The notes: a model not told the origin generated them from the sequence alone. DNA of 64,000 nucleotides from JBMNGW01 sp050950025 (GCA_050950025.1 JBMNGW010000016.1:62001-126000); one strand, 5' to 3'; shown: positions 35,957-45,433, numbered from the stretch's first letter. A program made the numbers and translations.

Positions 35957-36934
35957 CTATTGCAATACAGCAGGATTTGCTACGTTTTTAGGCTCTCTTC
36001 CCTCAAAGAAATCGACAACACGCTCAACACCCTGCATCGCCATGCGCACCACACACTCTTCGGTCAAAGCGGCAGTATGGGGAGTCATAATGACATTTTC
36101 AATTGCCAAAAGCGGATTATCTTTCTCAATCGGCTCTTTATCAAATACATCCAGCCCAGCTCCTGCGAGCTTGCCTTCTTTGAGCACTTGAGCCAAATCG
36201 GCTTCGTTGATAATACCTCCGCGGGAAGTGTTGACAACAATAGCCGTCTTTTTCATCAAAGAAAGTGTTTGGTAATTAAGTAAATCTCGAGTTTGGTCGG
36301 TCAAAGGGACATGAATGGAAACAAAATCCGACTCTTTAAGCACCGTTTCAAAATCGGTGAATGTAACCCAATCACTGTACTCTTTTTGCACTGCCAAAGG
36401 TAGGTACTCATCATAAGCCACAATTTTACAGCCAAAGACAGTGTGACAAATGTGGGCCAATCGTGATCCAATACGTCCAAAGCCCAACAAACCAAGTGTT
36501 TTCTCGCCCATGTCGTTGGAAGGATTGGTGTAGCGAATTTTGAAGTTTCCACCCCGTACGGCGTTATCAAGGCGCTTGAGGTTTTTCGTCAAAGCCAAAA
36601 TCATGGAAAGGGCATGTTCAACCACACTTTCAGTGTTGGCTCCCAAACTAGAAGAGACTACAATACCTCTTTTTGTGGAAGCATCTAAATCGACATTATC
36701 GACTCCTGCACCGGTTCGGCTAATAAGTTTCAAATTCGGACCGTGAGCAATCAGCTCATCTGTAAACTTAATTCCCGTTCTCAGTACAACTGCTTCAGCT
36801 TCGCCCAATTGGGCCGCCACCGATTCAAATGTGCATTCCTCGGCTTTTAACAAAGTACACCCTGCATCAAGCAAATATTGTTCTGCCTCTGCCTCAATGG
36901 GCTGGGGCAGCATAACTGTTCTTTTAAAACTCAT
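35957..36934 (-). CDS. D-2-hydroxyacid dehydrogenase (phosphoglycerate dehydrogenase-like)
   Basis: 325 aa, intact. NAD-binding G-F-G-R-I-G-S, then catalytic Arg in N-T-S-R-G-G-I-I-N, Glu in D-K-E-P-I and His in T-P-H-T-A-A-L-T. Reduces 2-oxoacids or oxidises D-2-hydroxyacids. Last gene of the liv/alcohol dehydrogenase/DapA/creatininase/SDR operon, 8 bases after the SDR, so its substrate is probably a catabolic intermediate rather than 3-phosphoglycerate (inference). It is not part of the duplicated cassette. Confidence 0.9.
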   Translation of the reverse strand: MSFKRTVMLPQPIEAEAEQYLLDAGCTLLKAEECTFESVAAQLGEAEAVVLRTGIKFTDELIAHGPNLKLISRTGAGVDNVDLDASTKRGIVVSSSLGANTESVVEHALSMILALTKNLKRLDNAVRGGNFKIRYTNPSNDMGEKTLGLLGFGRIGSRLAHICHTVFGCKIVAYDEYLPLAVQKEYSDWVTFTDFETVLKESDFVSIHVPLTDQTRDLLNYQTLSLMKKTAIVVNTSRGGIINEADLAQVLKEGKLAGAGLDVFDKEPIEKDNPLLAIENVIMTPHTAALTEECVVRMAMQGVERVVDFFEGREPKNVANPAVLQ

Positions 36935-36942
36935 ATCGACTC

Positions 36943-37713
36943 CTAATGCAGGTATCTGCCACCGCTGACATCCAAGTTGATGCCGCTGATGTAAGAAGCT
37001 TCATCGGAAGCCAAAAAGACCACCGCTGCTGCTATCTCGGCCGGGGTACTTAACCGCCGTAACGGGATGTTCTTAAGCGTCTGATCTCGTTCCTGCTGAT
37101 CTTTGTCTTCCCACAACCCTTTAACTCGATCCCCTGTCATTGTCACCGTAGGAGCAACTCCAGTCACTCGAATCCCTTTTGGACCCCAATCATAGGCCAA
37201 CTGACGAGTCAAACCTTCTACCCCAGCTTTAGCGGCCGTGTACTGCACTCCGGCTAAGCTCGCTCGGTAGTGAGCGGCCAATGCACTGATGTTCACTATC
37301 GCACCTTTACCCTGCTCTGCCATAATGGGTATCGCATGCTGACAGCAGAAAAATGCTCCCTTCAAATTCACGTTCACTACCAAGTCCCAGTGCTTCTCTT
37401 CTATCTCATCAAGCTTGTAAGGGGTGTTCAACGCTCCACCGGCATTGTTAACCAGGATGTCTATGCTCCCCAGCTCACTTTTAACAGCATCCATCACTGC
37501 CTTGACTTTGGAACTGTTAGTTACATCCATCACATGTCCCACTGCCGGATACCCAAGATCCTTAAGCTCTGAAACGGCTTTCTCTATCTGGGCTTGGTTC
37601 ACATCGGTTATCACCAATTGTGCTCCCTCAGCTCCCAAGGCTTTAGCTATCGCCAACCCCATCCCCTGGGCGGAGCCGGTGACTATCGCTACCCTTTTCT
37701 CTAATCTTCTCAT
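36943..37713 (-). CDS. SDR family oxidoreductase, copy A
   Basis: 256 aa classical SDR, identical in protein sequence to copy B at 47213. T-G-S-A-Q-G-M-G-x-A cofactor motif with Asp in I-T-D-V-N (NAD preference), N-N-A-G-G, catalytic Ser in N-I-S-A-L-A, Y-T-A-A-K, and C-terminus D-V-S-G-G-R-Y-L-H. Sits between creatininase and hydroxyacid dehydrogenase genes. Probably oxidises a hydroxyl on a sugar acid or related intermediate. Confidence 0.92.
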   Translation of the reverse strand: MRRLEKRVAIVTGSAQGMGLAIAKALGAEGAQLVITDVNQAQIEKAVSELKDLGYPAVGHVMDVTNSSKVKAVMDAVKSELGSIDILVNNAGGALNTPYKLDEIEEKHWDLVVNVNLKGAFFCCQHAIPIMAEQGKGAIVNISALAAHYRASLAGVQYTAAKAGVEGLTRQLAYDWGPKGIRVTGVAPTVTMTGDRVKGLWEDKDQQERDQTLKNIPLRRLSTPAEIAAAVVFLASDEASYISGINLDVSGGRYLH

Positions 37714-37736
37714 CTCGTTTCCCCTTCATGCACAAC

Positions 37737-37766
37737 ATTGCCCCGTGCTCTTGGGCACAGGGCAAT
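37737..37766 (-). other. Intercistronic hairpin between creatininase and SDR (copy A)
   Basis: ATTGCCC/GGGCAAT plus GTGC/GCAC arms around a small loop, with two bulged bases. No U-run. The same hairpin is present in copy B at 48007-48036. May tune relative expression of the two genes. Confidence 0.5.
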
Positions 37767-37795
37767 AAGTAACTTCTTTCGTCAAGGACGCTTCA

Positions 37796-38722
37796 TTAGG
37801 CACGGTTGGTGAAGTGGCGCTTCGAAAGATCTACTTTCACGTCCATCTTCTTCACTTCCTCTACCAAAGCGGCCAACGCCTGGGCGGCAACTTCAAAGTA
37901 TTTCTCGCCCTTCTCTTTCGCCGAGCGAAGGGGGTTACCAATCGTGGCGGTGTCAGAGTACTCATGGTGCTCCATCGGCACCCACATGCTCTCAGCTCCC
38001 ATGAATGTCACAAAACCAGATCCATCATGCTTGCTGAACTTATCGCCCATAAAGCGCGGGGCATGGGTGCGGTCCTGACGGGCACGGCCCATTGCAATCG
38101 AACTCGGGCAATAGGCCCAAGCGGTGCTGGTCTCAAGCTCTCCTGCATGCCAGCCCGGAGTCTCTACTTTCGGTCCTTCCATGATGTCTTCTACAATGCT
38201 GAAGGTTCTTTCGGTGGGGGTCTTGTACCAACCAACAAATGCGCCAGTCTCATAGCGAATCTTGCGCAGAATGTCGTCAACTACTTTCGAGTTACTTCCA
38301 TGGTGGGTGACGAAAATCATCTTGTTGTAACCATGGTAAATAAGGCTCATTGCCAAATCATACACTACCGAGCGGTAGGTGTTGCCGCTGAAAGTCAGCG
38401 TACCGGTTCCTTTGAACACTTCACCCATGTGGTGCGGCGAATACCCTACGGGAATCAACGGGGTGTACAGCGTATCGCAAAGCGGGGCTGCCTGCTCGAT
38501 TACTCCCATCGCGGTGAAACTATCTGTCCCTAAAGGACAATGGTCGCCGTGCTTCTCTGTCGATCCCATCGATACAATAATCGTATCGTTAGTCGCCAAG
38601 TGCTTTGCTACATCAGTAAAACCAAGCTCGCTCAAATTGTAGGACTTCGCTCTCTCCATCCCTTCAAACTTCTTAATTGCTGCTTGCTCTTCTGCTGCGG
38701 TCATTTCACGCTTCTCTTTCAT
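37796..38722 (-). CDS. Creatininase-family amidohydrolase, copy A
   Basis: 308 aa, intact. Metal ligands as in creatinine amidohydrolase: G-S-T-E-K-H-G-D-H-C-P-L-G-T-D (Glu, His, Asp), G-Y-S-P-H-H-M, V-T-H-H-G-S-N and the late G-W-H-A-G-E-L-E-T-S segment. The family includes creatininase, FAPy deformylase and MftE, all acting on amide or lactam bonds. Context suggests opening of a cyclic amide or lactone in the pathway. Start ATG 38722 follows AGGAGG. Confidence 0.9.
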   Translation of the reverse strand: MKEKREMTAAEEQAAIKKFEGMERAKSYNLSELGFTDVAKHLATNDTIIVSMGSTEKHGDHCPLGTDSFTAMGVIEQAAPLCDTLYTPLIPVGYSPHHMGEVFKGTGTLTFSGNTYRSVVYDLAMSLIYHGYNKMIFVTHHGSNSKVVDDILRKIRYETGAFVGWYKTPTERTFSIVEDIMEGPKVETPGWHAGELETSTAWAYCPSSIAMGRARQDRTHAPRFMGDKFSKHDGSGFVTFMGAESMWVPMEHHEYSDTATIGNPLRSAKEKGEKYFEVAAQALAALVEEVKKMDVKVDLSKRHFTNRA

Positions 38723-38795
38723 GCGTTCCTCCTAAATACATATTTTTTCATTATTCGTTTACTAAATGCTGCCTATAAGACAGCTCTACACTAAC

Positions 38796-39699
38796 CTAAT
38801 TAAAAAATCCACTGCTCGACAAGTCGGCTTCCAAGCTCTTCTTCTCTTCTGCACTTAATCCACTCATCGGCCGACGCGGTACGCCTCCGGCAAACCCGGC
38901 ATAATCCATGGCAAACTTCACCCCAGCTACTCCATACTGACCGCTGACTTTCTTATTCAAATCTACCAAGCGAGTGTTCAGCTCTGCTGCCTCGGCTTTC
39001 TTACCCTCTGTGTACAAGCGGTAAAAATCTCCGCACGCTTGGGGAATGACGTTCGCCAGTGAAAGCACGCCGCCACTGCCACCGGCTTCCAGTAAATCAT
39101 GCACATACCCAGCACTGCCAGCTAACACACTAAAATCATCCCGGTCATAGGCACAGTTCGCTTTCCAGCTCTCACGTCCACTGTCTTTTATTCCTGCTAC
39201 ATTCGCATGAGCACTTACCGCTTCTACAACAGCAGTGCTTATTACCAACCCAGCTGCTACTGAAGGATTGTTGTATAACACTACCGGAATCGGCGAAGCA
39301 TCGGCTACTTCCAAGATATGCGAAATCAACGCGGCATCGGTCATCTTCTTAACAAAAAAATTGGGCATAAGCAAACTTACACTGCTTACCCCAATTTCTG
39401 CTGCCTGCTTGGTTAATCGAATCGTCTCTCGGGTACTTTCTACTCCCGTTCCTGCCATCACTACCATCTCAGAGCAGGCACTGCTAACCGCCAAGCTCAA
39501 GAACCTTCACACGCTCGGCTTCACTAAGGGTCTTAAACTCTCCGTTCGTCCCAAGAATAAAGTAGCCTTTGATTCCACTGCCGTTCATCTTCTCGATGTT
39601 CTTCTTATATCCAGCATAATCTACTTCATCATTAACAAACGGTGTGCACATCGGAGCATACACCCCTCTAAGCAACTCTTTTATGGTCTCTTGGTTCAT
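38796..39699 (-). pseudogene. DapA-family aldolase/lyase, copy A (one frameshift)
   Basis: Two frames join into ~300 aa: 39699-39484 (Y-A-P-M-C-T-P-F ... G-T-N-G-E-F) and 39500-38796 (Tyr in V-V-L-Y-N-N-P, Schiff-base Lys in A-G-I-K-D-S-G). TIM barrel of the dihydrodipicolinate synthase/N-acetylneuraminate lyase family; members cleave or condense pyruvate aldols of sugar acids. The break is one extra G in GAGCTTGGCGG near 39497; removing it gives L-E-L-A-V-S-S-A-C-S. Copy B has exactly the same extra base, so it either predates the duplication or was carried by assembly. Confidence 0.87.
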
Positions 39700-39708
39700 A
39701 TAATCTCC

Positions 39709-40764
39709 TTACTCCTGCGGTTTTGAAATAACTTTAATAGCTCCGTCAATTCGTTCATTGAACGTCTTGAAGGCCAAATCAATCTGATCTATGGGAAAGG
39801 TGTGAGTAATCAAGGGCTTTAAGTCCACCATGCCTTTATTCAGCATCGCTACCGCTCGACCCACATTGGCCCATCCCTCTCCACGGACGGTGTAAATATA
39901 CTTATTGTTCAATGCCAAATCTTCAAAATCTGCAGCTATCGGTACATGCGAAAAGCCTAACAGCAGAATCTTTCCCATCCGCTTACTTGCCTTAATAGCT
40001 AAAGACATGCCACTTTCACTGCCGCTAGACTCTATCACATAATCACAGCCTATCCCATTGGTCTCATCCATGATCACTTCATACGGGTCCTGCTCTGTTG
40101 TATCTATAATGATATCTGCTCCAGTCTGCTTGGCTATCTCCAAGCGACTTTTGCGTGTCCCTAGCAAAAAGACTTTCTCCGCTCCAAGTGCTTTTGCGGC
40201 TTGCACTGAGCTTAATCCCAACGGTCCAGGTCCTATTATAACGACATTCTGACCGGCTATAAAGCCTCCCAAGGTCTCTATCCCATACAACACACACCCA
40301 AGGTTCGTTGCCAAAGAGGCTTCTTCCATACTCACGCTATCGGCTATCTTGTGTACCGTATTGATGTGGTTAATCGCATATTGCGCATTGCCACCTTTAG
40401 TCGTAAATCCATTGGCCCGGTGCCCTTTGGCTCGATTACCATAGTTCAAGCAGGCCACATAATCGCCTAAGCGACAGTTGCGACACCTTCCACAGCCGCC
40501 GTGGGCTTCTACCGTTACTCGGTCCCCTATGGCAAACTCATCAACTGTTGATCCTAGGCCGACTACCGTCCCAGCATACTCATGACCAATAATATGTTCG
40601 CCATACGGTAGCTGTCCGGGCATCGGTTTATGAATCAAAGAGACATCTGTACCACATAAGGCACAAGAATCCACTTTGATTAACACATCAGCTTCTCCAG
40701 GGGACGGTACGTCCACCATCTGTATCTCAAGCTGATCAGGGCCAACTAAAACTACAGCTTTCAT
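39709..40764 (-). CDS. Zinc-dependent alcohol dehydrogenase (MDR), copy A
   Basis: ~351 aa from the Met beginning MKAVVLVGP (40764), the usual MDR N-terminus; the frame is open to an ATG at 40833. Catalytic zinc C-A-L-C-G-T-D and G-H-E-Y-A-G; structural zinc C-G-R-C-R-N-C-R-L-G-D-Y-V-A-C; G-P-G-P-L-G Rossmann loop. Oxidises a secondary alcohol with NAD(P). Immediately upstream of dapA. Copy B has five extra single bases. Internal promoter candidate at 40843-40871. Confidence 0.92.
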   Translation of the reverse strand: MKAVVLVGPDQLEIQMVDVPSPGEADVLIKVDSCALCGTDVSLIHKPMPGQLPYGEHIIGHEYAGTVVGLGSTVDEFAIGDRVTVEAHGGCGRCRNCRLGDYVACLNYGNRAKGHRANGFTTKGGNAQYAINHINTVHKIADSVSMEEASLATNLGCVLYGIETLGGFIAGQNVVIIGPGPLGLSSVQAAKALGAEKVFLLGTRKSRLEIAKQTGADIIIDTTEQDPYEVIMDETNGIGCDYVIESSGSESGMSLAIKASKRMGKILLLGFSHVPIAADFEDLALNNKYIYTVRGEGWANVGRAVAMLNKGMVDLKPLITHTFPIDQIDLAFKTFNERIDGAIKVISKPQE

Positions 40765-40842
40765 CTTTTCAGGTATCGTCAATTCAAGCCTCCCCTTTTG
40801 TGCAATCCTTAATAGAACATTGTAGGACTGCATGACAATCTA

Positions 40843-40871
40843 AATCTACCAACAACTCCTATTGTTGTCAA
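40843..40871 (-). promoter_or_regulatory. Possible internal promoter in the cassette
   Basis: (-) strand TTGACA (40871-40866), 17-bp spacer, TAGATT (40848-40843), at the right edge of the duplicated unit. The spacer and -35 contain a GTTG/CAAC inverted repeat. Copy B has one extra T making the spacer 18. It would let each cassette be expressed independently of the liv operon. Confidence 0.45.
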
Positions 40872-40880
40872 TCTCTAGAG

Positions 40881-41933
40881 CTATTTCCAACCTTTTAAAA
40901 CAATTCTGCCAATGATATGCCCTTTTTTCAGTTCATCCAAAGCCTCATTGGCCTCATCAAAGCGGTACGTTTTGGCAATAACCGGCTTAAGCATCTTCCG
41001 ATGTGTTAACTCAATCAAGCGCAAAAGCTCATCTTTAGTTCCCAATCGGGTACCGATAACCGTCCATTCGTTGTAATGCATGCCAAGGGCATCAAGGGGG
41101 ATACTTTTAAGTGGATCGTAGCCGGTAAGCAATAACGTTCCACTTTTTTTAAGGGTTTTTAAGGCAGGAACAAAGGTTGATTCCAGTCCCACACCTTCAA
41201 AAATAAGATCAACTCCCTTACCTTTGGTATAATCGGCTACAAATTCAACTAAGTCAGTTGTGCTGGTGTTAATTACTACATCGGCCCCAAATTCCTTGGC
41301 AACCGCTAAAGCTTCCTCTTTAATATCGGCAGCAATTACAATGGCGCCGGCTAACTTAGCTATTTGCAAAGCATGTAGGCCTAACCCCCCTACTCCCATA
41401 ATCAGCAGCAGTTGTGCCGGCTGGATTTTGCCCAAAGCTACCAAAGCATGGAAAGGAGTAAGCACGGCATCGGTAAGCACAGCATAGTCACCTGCATCTC
41501 CGGTTTCTGGAATGGGGCAAAAACCGTAAGCTGGCAAACAGACATATTCGGCAAACCCCCCATCGTGCTCAAAGCCGAGGCGAGTTATGGTGTTACAAAC
41601 GTTTTCATGCCCTGTTCGGCATTGATGGCAATCGCCGCATGCCAAATAGAAATAAGCAATGCCTCTTTGGCCCACTTCAATATGTTCAACATCTTCTCCT
41701 ACTTGAACAACAGTCCCGGCCATTTCATGACCGGGAACGTGGGGAAGAGTGATAATATGAGGCAGCTTGCCGGTAGTGATCTTTACATCAGTTCCGCAAA
41801 TACCGGCCGCTTCAACTTTTAATAAAATCTCATTGCGTTTGGGCGAAGGAATGGCACGTCGGTCTTCAACAAGCGGTGCATTGTACTGGTTGAGCACCAT
41901 GCACCGCATCATATCTGTCTCTTTAACCGGCAT
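40881..41933 (-). CDS. Zinc-dependent alcohol dehydrogenase (MDR), second paralogue
   Basis: 350 aa (342 if the second Met cluster M-R-C-M-V-L is the start). Catalytic C-G-T-D and G-H-E-M-A-G; structural zinc C-G-D-C-H-Q-C-R-T-G-H-E-N-V-C; cofactor G-V-G-G-L-G. Distinct from the cassette dehydrogenase and not duplicated. Begins 10 bases before the livH stop region and continues the liv operon, so it acts on the imported substrate or its product. Confidence 0.92.
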   Translation of the reverse strand: MPVKETDMMRCMVLNQYNAPLVEDRRAIPSPKRNEILLKVEAAGICGTDVKITTGKLPHIITLPHVPGHEMAGTVVQVGEDVEHIEVGQRGIAYFYLACGDCHQCRTGHENVCNTITRLGFEHDGGFAEYVCLPAYGFCPIPETGDAGDYAVLTDAVLTPFHALVALGKIQPAQLLLIMGVGGLGLHALQIAKLAGAIVIAADIKEEALAVAKEFGADVVINTSTTDLVEFVADYTKGKGVDLIFEGVGLESTFVPALKTLKKSGTLLLTGYDPLKSIPLDALGMHYNEWTVIGTRLGTKDELLRLIELTHRKMLKPVIAKTYRFDEANEALDELKKGHIIGRIVLKGWK

Positions 41934-42792
41934 AGGAAGATCCTTTAATGCCGAACAAGCCGGTAGGCTTGACCAGTATAACGATGAACATCACCAAAAA
42001 TGGAGCGATGAAAGCCATCGGTGACCAAATAGCTCCGCCGATAGACATCACTTGCCCCATGATCAAGGCCGACACAGCCGTCCCTTTCACGCTTCCCAAA
42101 CCGCCGAAGATAACGGTAATGAACGACAGCAGAAGCATATCAAAACCCATATAAGGGCCAACCATCATCATAGGAGCGTTTAAAGCCCCTCCAAGACCGG
42201 CAACTCCACTGGCAATGACAAAGGTCATGGTGAAAATCTTATCAACGTTAATTCCCAAAGCTTCTACCTGAGGCCTGCTGTCAACACCCGCCATAATAGC
42301 TTTACCAACGATGGTCCTATTTAGCAGCAAAGAGACCAAAATAAAGACAATAGCTGCAATGACAAAGACCAAAACGCGATACAGAGGAATTGGTACATGC
42401 AAAATGCGAACCATAATCTCAAAGGGCATCGAAACAGGTTTGGGATTCAAACCCCAAATAAACTGGACAAAACCGATACCGATGAGAAACACGCTGTACG
42501 TTGCAGAGACAGTGAACATCATATCCCTATGATACAGTCGCCTCAAAAGCTGCGTTTCAACAATGAACCCTAAAAGAGCTCCAATTCCGAAGGCACACAA
42601 ACAACCTAAAAAGAAGTTGCCGGTAGTACTCATAATCGTATAACTCAAATACGCACCGAAGGTGTAATAGAGCATCGATTCCATGTTAACTACACGCATC
42701 AACCCATAGCCGATTGACAAAGCCAGTGAAACCAAGAAGAGGATACCCCCCTGACTGAGGCCATAAATGACCGCTGTTACCCATTTATCCAT
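41923..42792 (-). CDS. Branched-chain amino acid-type ABC permease LivH
   Basis: 289 aa inner-membrane permease with ~8 helices: Y-G-L-S-Q-G-G-I-L-F-L-V-S-L-A-L-S-I-G-Y-G-L near the start, D-S-R-P-Q-V-E-A-L-G-I-N (EAA-like loop), G-G-L-G-S-V-K-G-T near the end. Family transports branched-chain amino acids, amides, urea or aromatic acids. Overlaps livM and the following alcohol dehydrogenase. Given the neighbours, the substrate may not be an amino acid. Confidence 0.93.
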   Translation of the reverse strand: MDKWVTAVIYGLSQGGILFLVSLALSIGYGLMRVVNMESMLYYTFGAYLSYTIMSTTGNFFLGCLCAFGIGALLGFIVETQLLRRLYHRDMMFTVSATYSVFLIGIGFVQFIWGLNPKPVSMPFEIMVRILHVPIPLYRVLVFVIAAIVFILVSLLLNRTIVGKAIMAGVDSRPQVEALGINVDKIFTMTFVIASGVAGLGGALNAPMMMVGPYMGFDMLLLSFITVIFGGLGSVKGTAVSALIMGQVMSIGGAIWSPMAFIAPFLVMFIVILVKPTGLFGIKGSSYAG

Positions 42793-43847
42793 TATTTGCC
42801 CCTCTTGAGTGTATCTGTGCTAGCCTCTATTTGAGCGAGGCGTTTTGTCCGCTTGCGGCTGATTTTATCGGTAATGGAACTGACAAAGCCCCACAATCCG
42901 CCGCTCATCCTAAACAGAACAAGAAGCGTAATAATTCCGACAATCAACTCCCAGCGGGAAACAAAATTACTGACAATATCTTTAATGCCCAAGAATCCCA
43001 GCGCTCCAAACAGACCGCCGTACAATGTTCCGACTCCGCCAATCAATGTCGCCACAACAACCTCAATGGCACGGGAGTTTTCTCCTAGGCTGGGGTTAAC
43101 AAAAGCTAAGTTGATGGCATACAAAGAACCGGCAAAACAAGACATAACCGAAGCCAAGGTAAAGCCCAGCCACCGTACTTTAAACGTGTTAAACCCAATA
43201 AATTCCATTTTTCTTTCGTTTATGCGCGTTCCTCTGAAAATTGCTCCTAAGGCAGAACGATCAAGCTGTCTGTACAGCAATAAGAAAATAAACAGCACAA
43301 TCATGGTGAAGATGAAAAAATCGGGAGTACTGCGTAAATTGAGAATCGGTGTGGGGTGCATGTTCTTCCGATACCATAACCCATCGTTACCATTGGTGAT
43401 GCCGATAAGGATCTTTTCAAACAGGAACACTCCCATGGCACACAATGAAGCATTAATCAAAGTGAAATAGCTACTGCGTAAGCGGATGAAACTCGGCCCG
43501 AATATGAGGCTCAGCAGCACACCGGTAACCAGTGACAAGCCCATGGCAATGTAAATATTGTGTCCAATATGGGCCAAATAGAGGGCGGCAGAATAGGCAC
43601 CGGCACTCAAATAAAAGGGTTGTCCAAAAGAGACCAGCCCCAAATACCCCATCAAGACGTTATTTCCCATCACATAAATAGCAAAAATACCGACTTCGAT
43701 TAGCAGCGTCATCTTACTGGGAAACAGATACCTGCTTATAATCAACAAACCGACAAAGATTATCGGATAGAGAATGCTCGTATTTCTACGATGCGGTGCC
43801 ATCTCATGCATGGCGAGGCTTGGAGCACGTGTTGCATCGTTCTTCAT
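42792..43847 (-). CDS. Branched-chain amino acid-type ABC permease LivM
   Basis: 351 aa, ~9 helices, with a ~25-residue charged N-terminal tail and charged C-terminus (D-K-I-S-R-K-R-T-K-R). Features: G-Y-L-G-L-V-S-F-G-Q-P, the loop R-G-T-R-I-N-E-R-K-M-E-F-I-G-F-N, and G-G-V-G-T-L-Y-G-G. Pairs with LivH. Stop and start share bases with both neighbours (42792, 43847), so the operon is tightly coupled. Confidence 0.93.
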   Translation of the reverse strand: MKNDATRAPSLAMHEMAPHRRNTSILYPIIFVGLLIISRYLFPSKMTLLIEVGIFAIYVMGNNVLMGYLGLVSFGQPFYLSAGAYSAALYLAHIGHNIYIAMGLSLVTGVLLSLIFGPSFIRLRSSYFTLINASLCAMGVFLFEKILIGITNGNDGLWYRKNMHPTPILNLRSTPDFFIFTMIVLFIFLLLYRQLDRSALGAIFRGTRINERKMEFIGFNTFKVRWLGFTLASVMSCFAGSLYAINLAFVNPSLGENSRAIEVVVATLIGGVGTLYGGLFGALGFLGIKDIVSNFVSRWELIVGIITLLVLFRMSGGLWGFVSSITDKISRKRTKRLAQIEASTDTLKRGK

Positions 43848-44642
43848 TATAGATACCTCTCAAATTCGAGTCTCTCAATCTCCTCACGCTTGGTTGTTTC
43901 AGCCACAATCTTGCCCTCTTTCATTGAGTAGACACGATCGGCAATCTTGGCAACCAAGGGGAGGTTCTGCTCAACAATAAACAAGGTGGTCTTGCTGCGC
44001 AGCTTAGAGAATATAACGCTTAGATCTTCAATAATGGAAGGGGCCAAACCTTCGGTCGGCTCATCCATTAAAATAATGCCCGGCTTGCCAATTAAGGCCA
44101 TAGCCATCAACAGCATCTGTTTCTCTCCGCCGCTGAGCTTTTCTGCTTGGCGGTCCATCAGAACATTGAGTTTAGGAAAGAAACTGAGAATTTCAGTCCA
44201 ATCATGATCTCCGGTTGCATAGCTAGAAAGCTGCAAATGCTCGCGTACACTTAAGGAGCTGAAAACTTTTTTATCTTGCTGAATATATTTTAATCCGCCA
44301 AGAGCAATATCATAGGGCTTTTTCCCCTGAATCTGATTCCCTTTGAAAGCAATAGAGCCTTTTTTGGGATCAAGGAAACCGGCAATAGTTCTAAAGGTCG
44401 TTGTTTTACCGGCTCCGTTACGACCTGCCAGATACCACAATCTCACCGGCATGGACTTTCAAAGAGAGGTCGAACACAACTTCCAAATCTCCGTAGCCGA
44501 CAGTCACATCGTTGACTTCAACTAAAGGAGTTGCCTCTCTATCGACAACAAGAGTATCGCCTTGGTGGTGCAAATGCGAGCGGTCCTCTTCATCCCCTTC
44601 AACAATTCTCCAGTAGCAACGTCGGACTTCTTCATCCTTCAA
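43847..44642 (-). pseudogene. LivF-type ABC ATPase domain (frameshifted; apparently fused to LivG)
   Basis: N-terminal part in frame 44642-44418 (L-V-E-V-N-D-V-T-V-G-Y-G-D-L-E-V), then a one-base break just before Walker A near 44435; frame 44452-43847 continues G-R-N-G-A-G-K-T-T-T-F ... L-S-G-G-E-K-Q-M ... I-I-L-M-D-E-P-T-E-G-L-A-P. Energises the liv importer. No stop separates it from the LivG frame once that frame is corrected near 44640 (I-E-D-E-E-V-R-R-C-Y-W), so LivG and LivF look like one polypeptide linked by ~40 residues. Confidence 0.8.
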
Positions 44643-45367
44643 TAGTTTGCTGGAAGGCTCCGCAAGCTATGATTGCTCCTTCGTGCATGACGGCTAATCG
44701 GTCGACAAGCTGATCAAGTTTAGAAATTTTATGTTCAACAATAACAATCGTCTTTTTGCCTTTCAATTTATTCAGGACGACCAGAATTTCATCAATTTCC
44801 TGATCTCCGATACCGGCAAATGGTTCATCAAGCAACAGCACGGTCGGATTGGCAATCCAAGACATGGCAATCTCAAGCTTTTTCTTAGCGCCCAAAGAGA
44901 GGTTGCTCACAACCATTTCCTCCAAATCGCTAAGATCGAAATCATGTAAAGCCTCTTCGACATGCGCTTTAATGTCGGGCTGTTTATACAGATTGATGCC
45001 AAAAGAGTTGAGCGGGAACTGTTTGTTCTCACGTTTTCGGTAATAGGAGAGTGCTAAGTTCTCATAGACATGTCAAATTATCGAATACGTGCACAAGCTG
45101 GAAAGAGAGCATCAAGCCAGTGTGAACACGTTGTTCTGGCTTCTGTTTGGTAATGTCCTGATCCCAGAACATTACAGATCCCTCTTCAGGTATGTGGTTT
45201 CCCGTGAGAATCCCAAGGAACGTGGTTTTGCCGGCGCCGTTGGGTCCGATGATACCCAGCACCTCATTTTCCTTGATTTCCAAGCTCACACCAGTAACTG
45301 CTGTGAACGCGCCAAATCGTTTGACCACGTTCTTTGTACTAAGAATATATTCCATTTCTGCCTTCAA
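44632..45367 (-). pseudogene. LivG-type ABC ATPase domain (frameshifted)
   Basis: Frame 45367-45062 holds the N-terminus and Walker A (G-P-N-G-A-G-K-T-T-F); a one-base break near 45069 is followed in another frame by Y-E-N-L-A-L-S-Y-Y-R-K-R, then 44925-44632 with N-L-S-L-G-A-K-K-K-L-E-I-A and V-L-L-L-D-E-P-F-A-G-I. The signature L-S-L-G replaces the usual L-S-x-G-x-Q. H-loop V-E-H-K. The residues across the break are continuous, so error in sequence is plausible. Confidence 0.8.
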
Positions 45368-45386
45368 TAAATAATTTGGGTAGACA

Positions 45387-45415
45387 CGCAGACAGCCGCC
45401 TGGCGACTGTCTGCG
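45387..45415 (-). other. Intercistronic hairpin after the liv binding-protein gene
   Basis: CGCAGACAG / CTGTCTGCG, a perfect 9-bp stem with an 11-nt loop, 19 bases after the binding-protein stop and 20 before the ATPase start. No U-run. Placement suits 3'-end protection of the abundant binding-protein mRNA. Confidence 0.65.
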
Positions 45416-45433
45416 GATTATCGGTGTCGTCTC

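Larger units (their letters stand above)
36941..40874 (-). repeat. Duplicated catabolic cassette, copy A
   Basis: Near-identical to 47211-52409. Left boundary is the SDR stop codon (TAG here, TAA in copy B). Right boundary is just upstream of the alcohol dehydrogenase, after a shared GTTGTCAATCT. Copy A holds SDR, creatininase, DapA-like and alcohol dehydrogenase genes, but lacks the UPF0261 gene found in copy B between the last two. Orientation is the same, so the repeats are direct and ~10 kb apart. Confidence 0.95.

Noticed and set aside
37814..38533. 239-codon (+) frame across the creatininase gene
   Set aside because: Antisense to an intact creatininase with conserved metal ligands.
44343..45043. 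Several short (+) ORFs in the liv ATPase region
   Set aside because: Shadows of the frameshifted LivG/LivF coding sequence.
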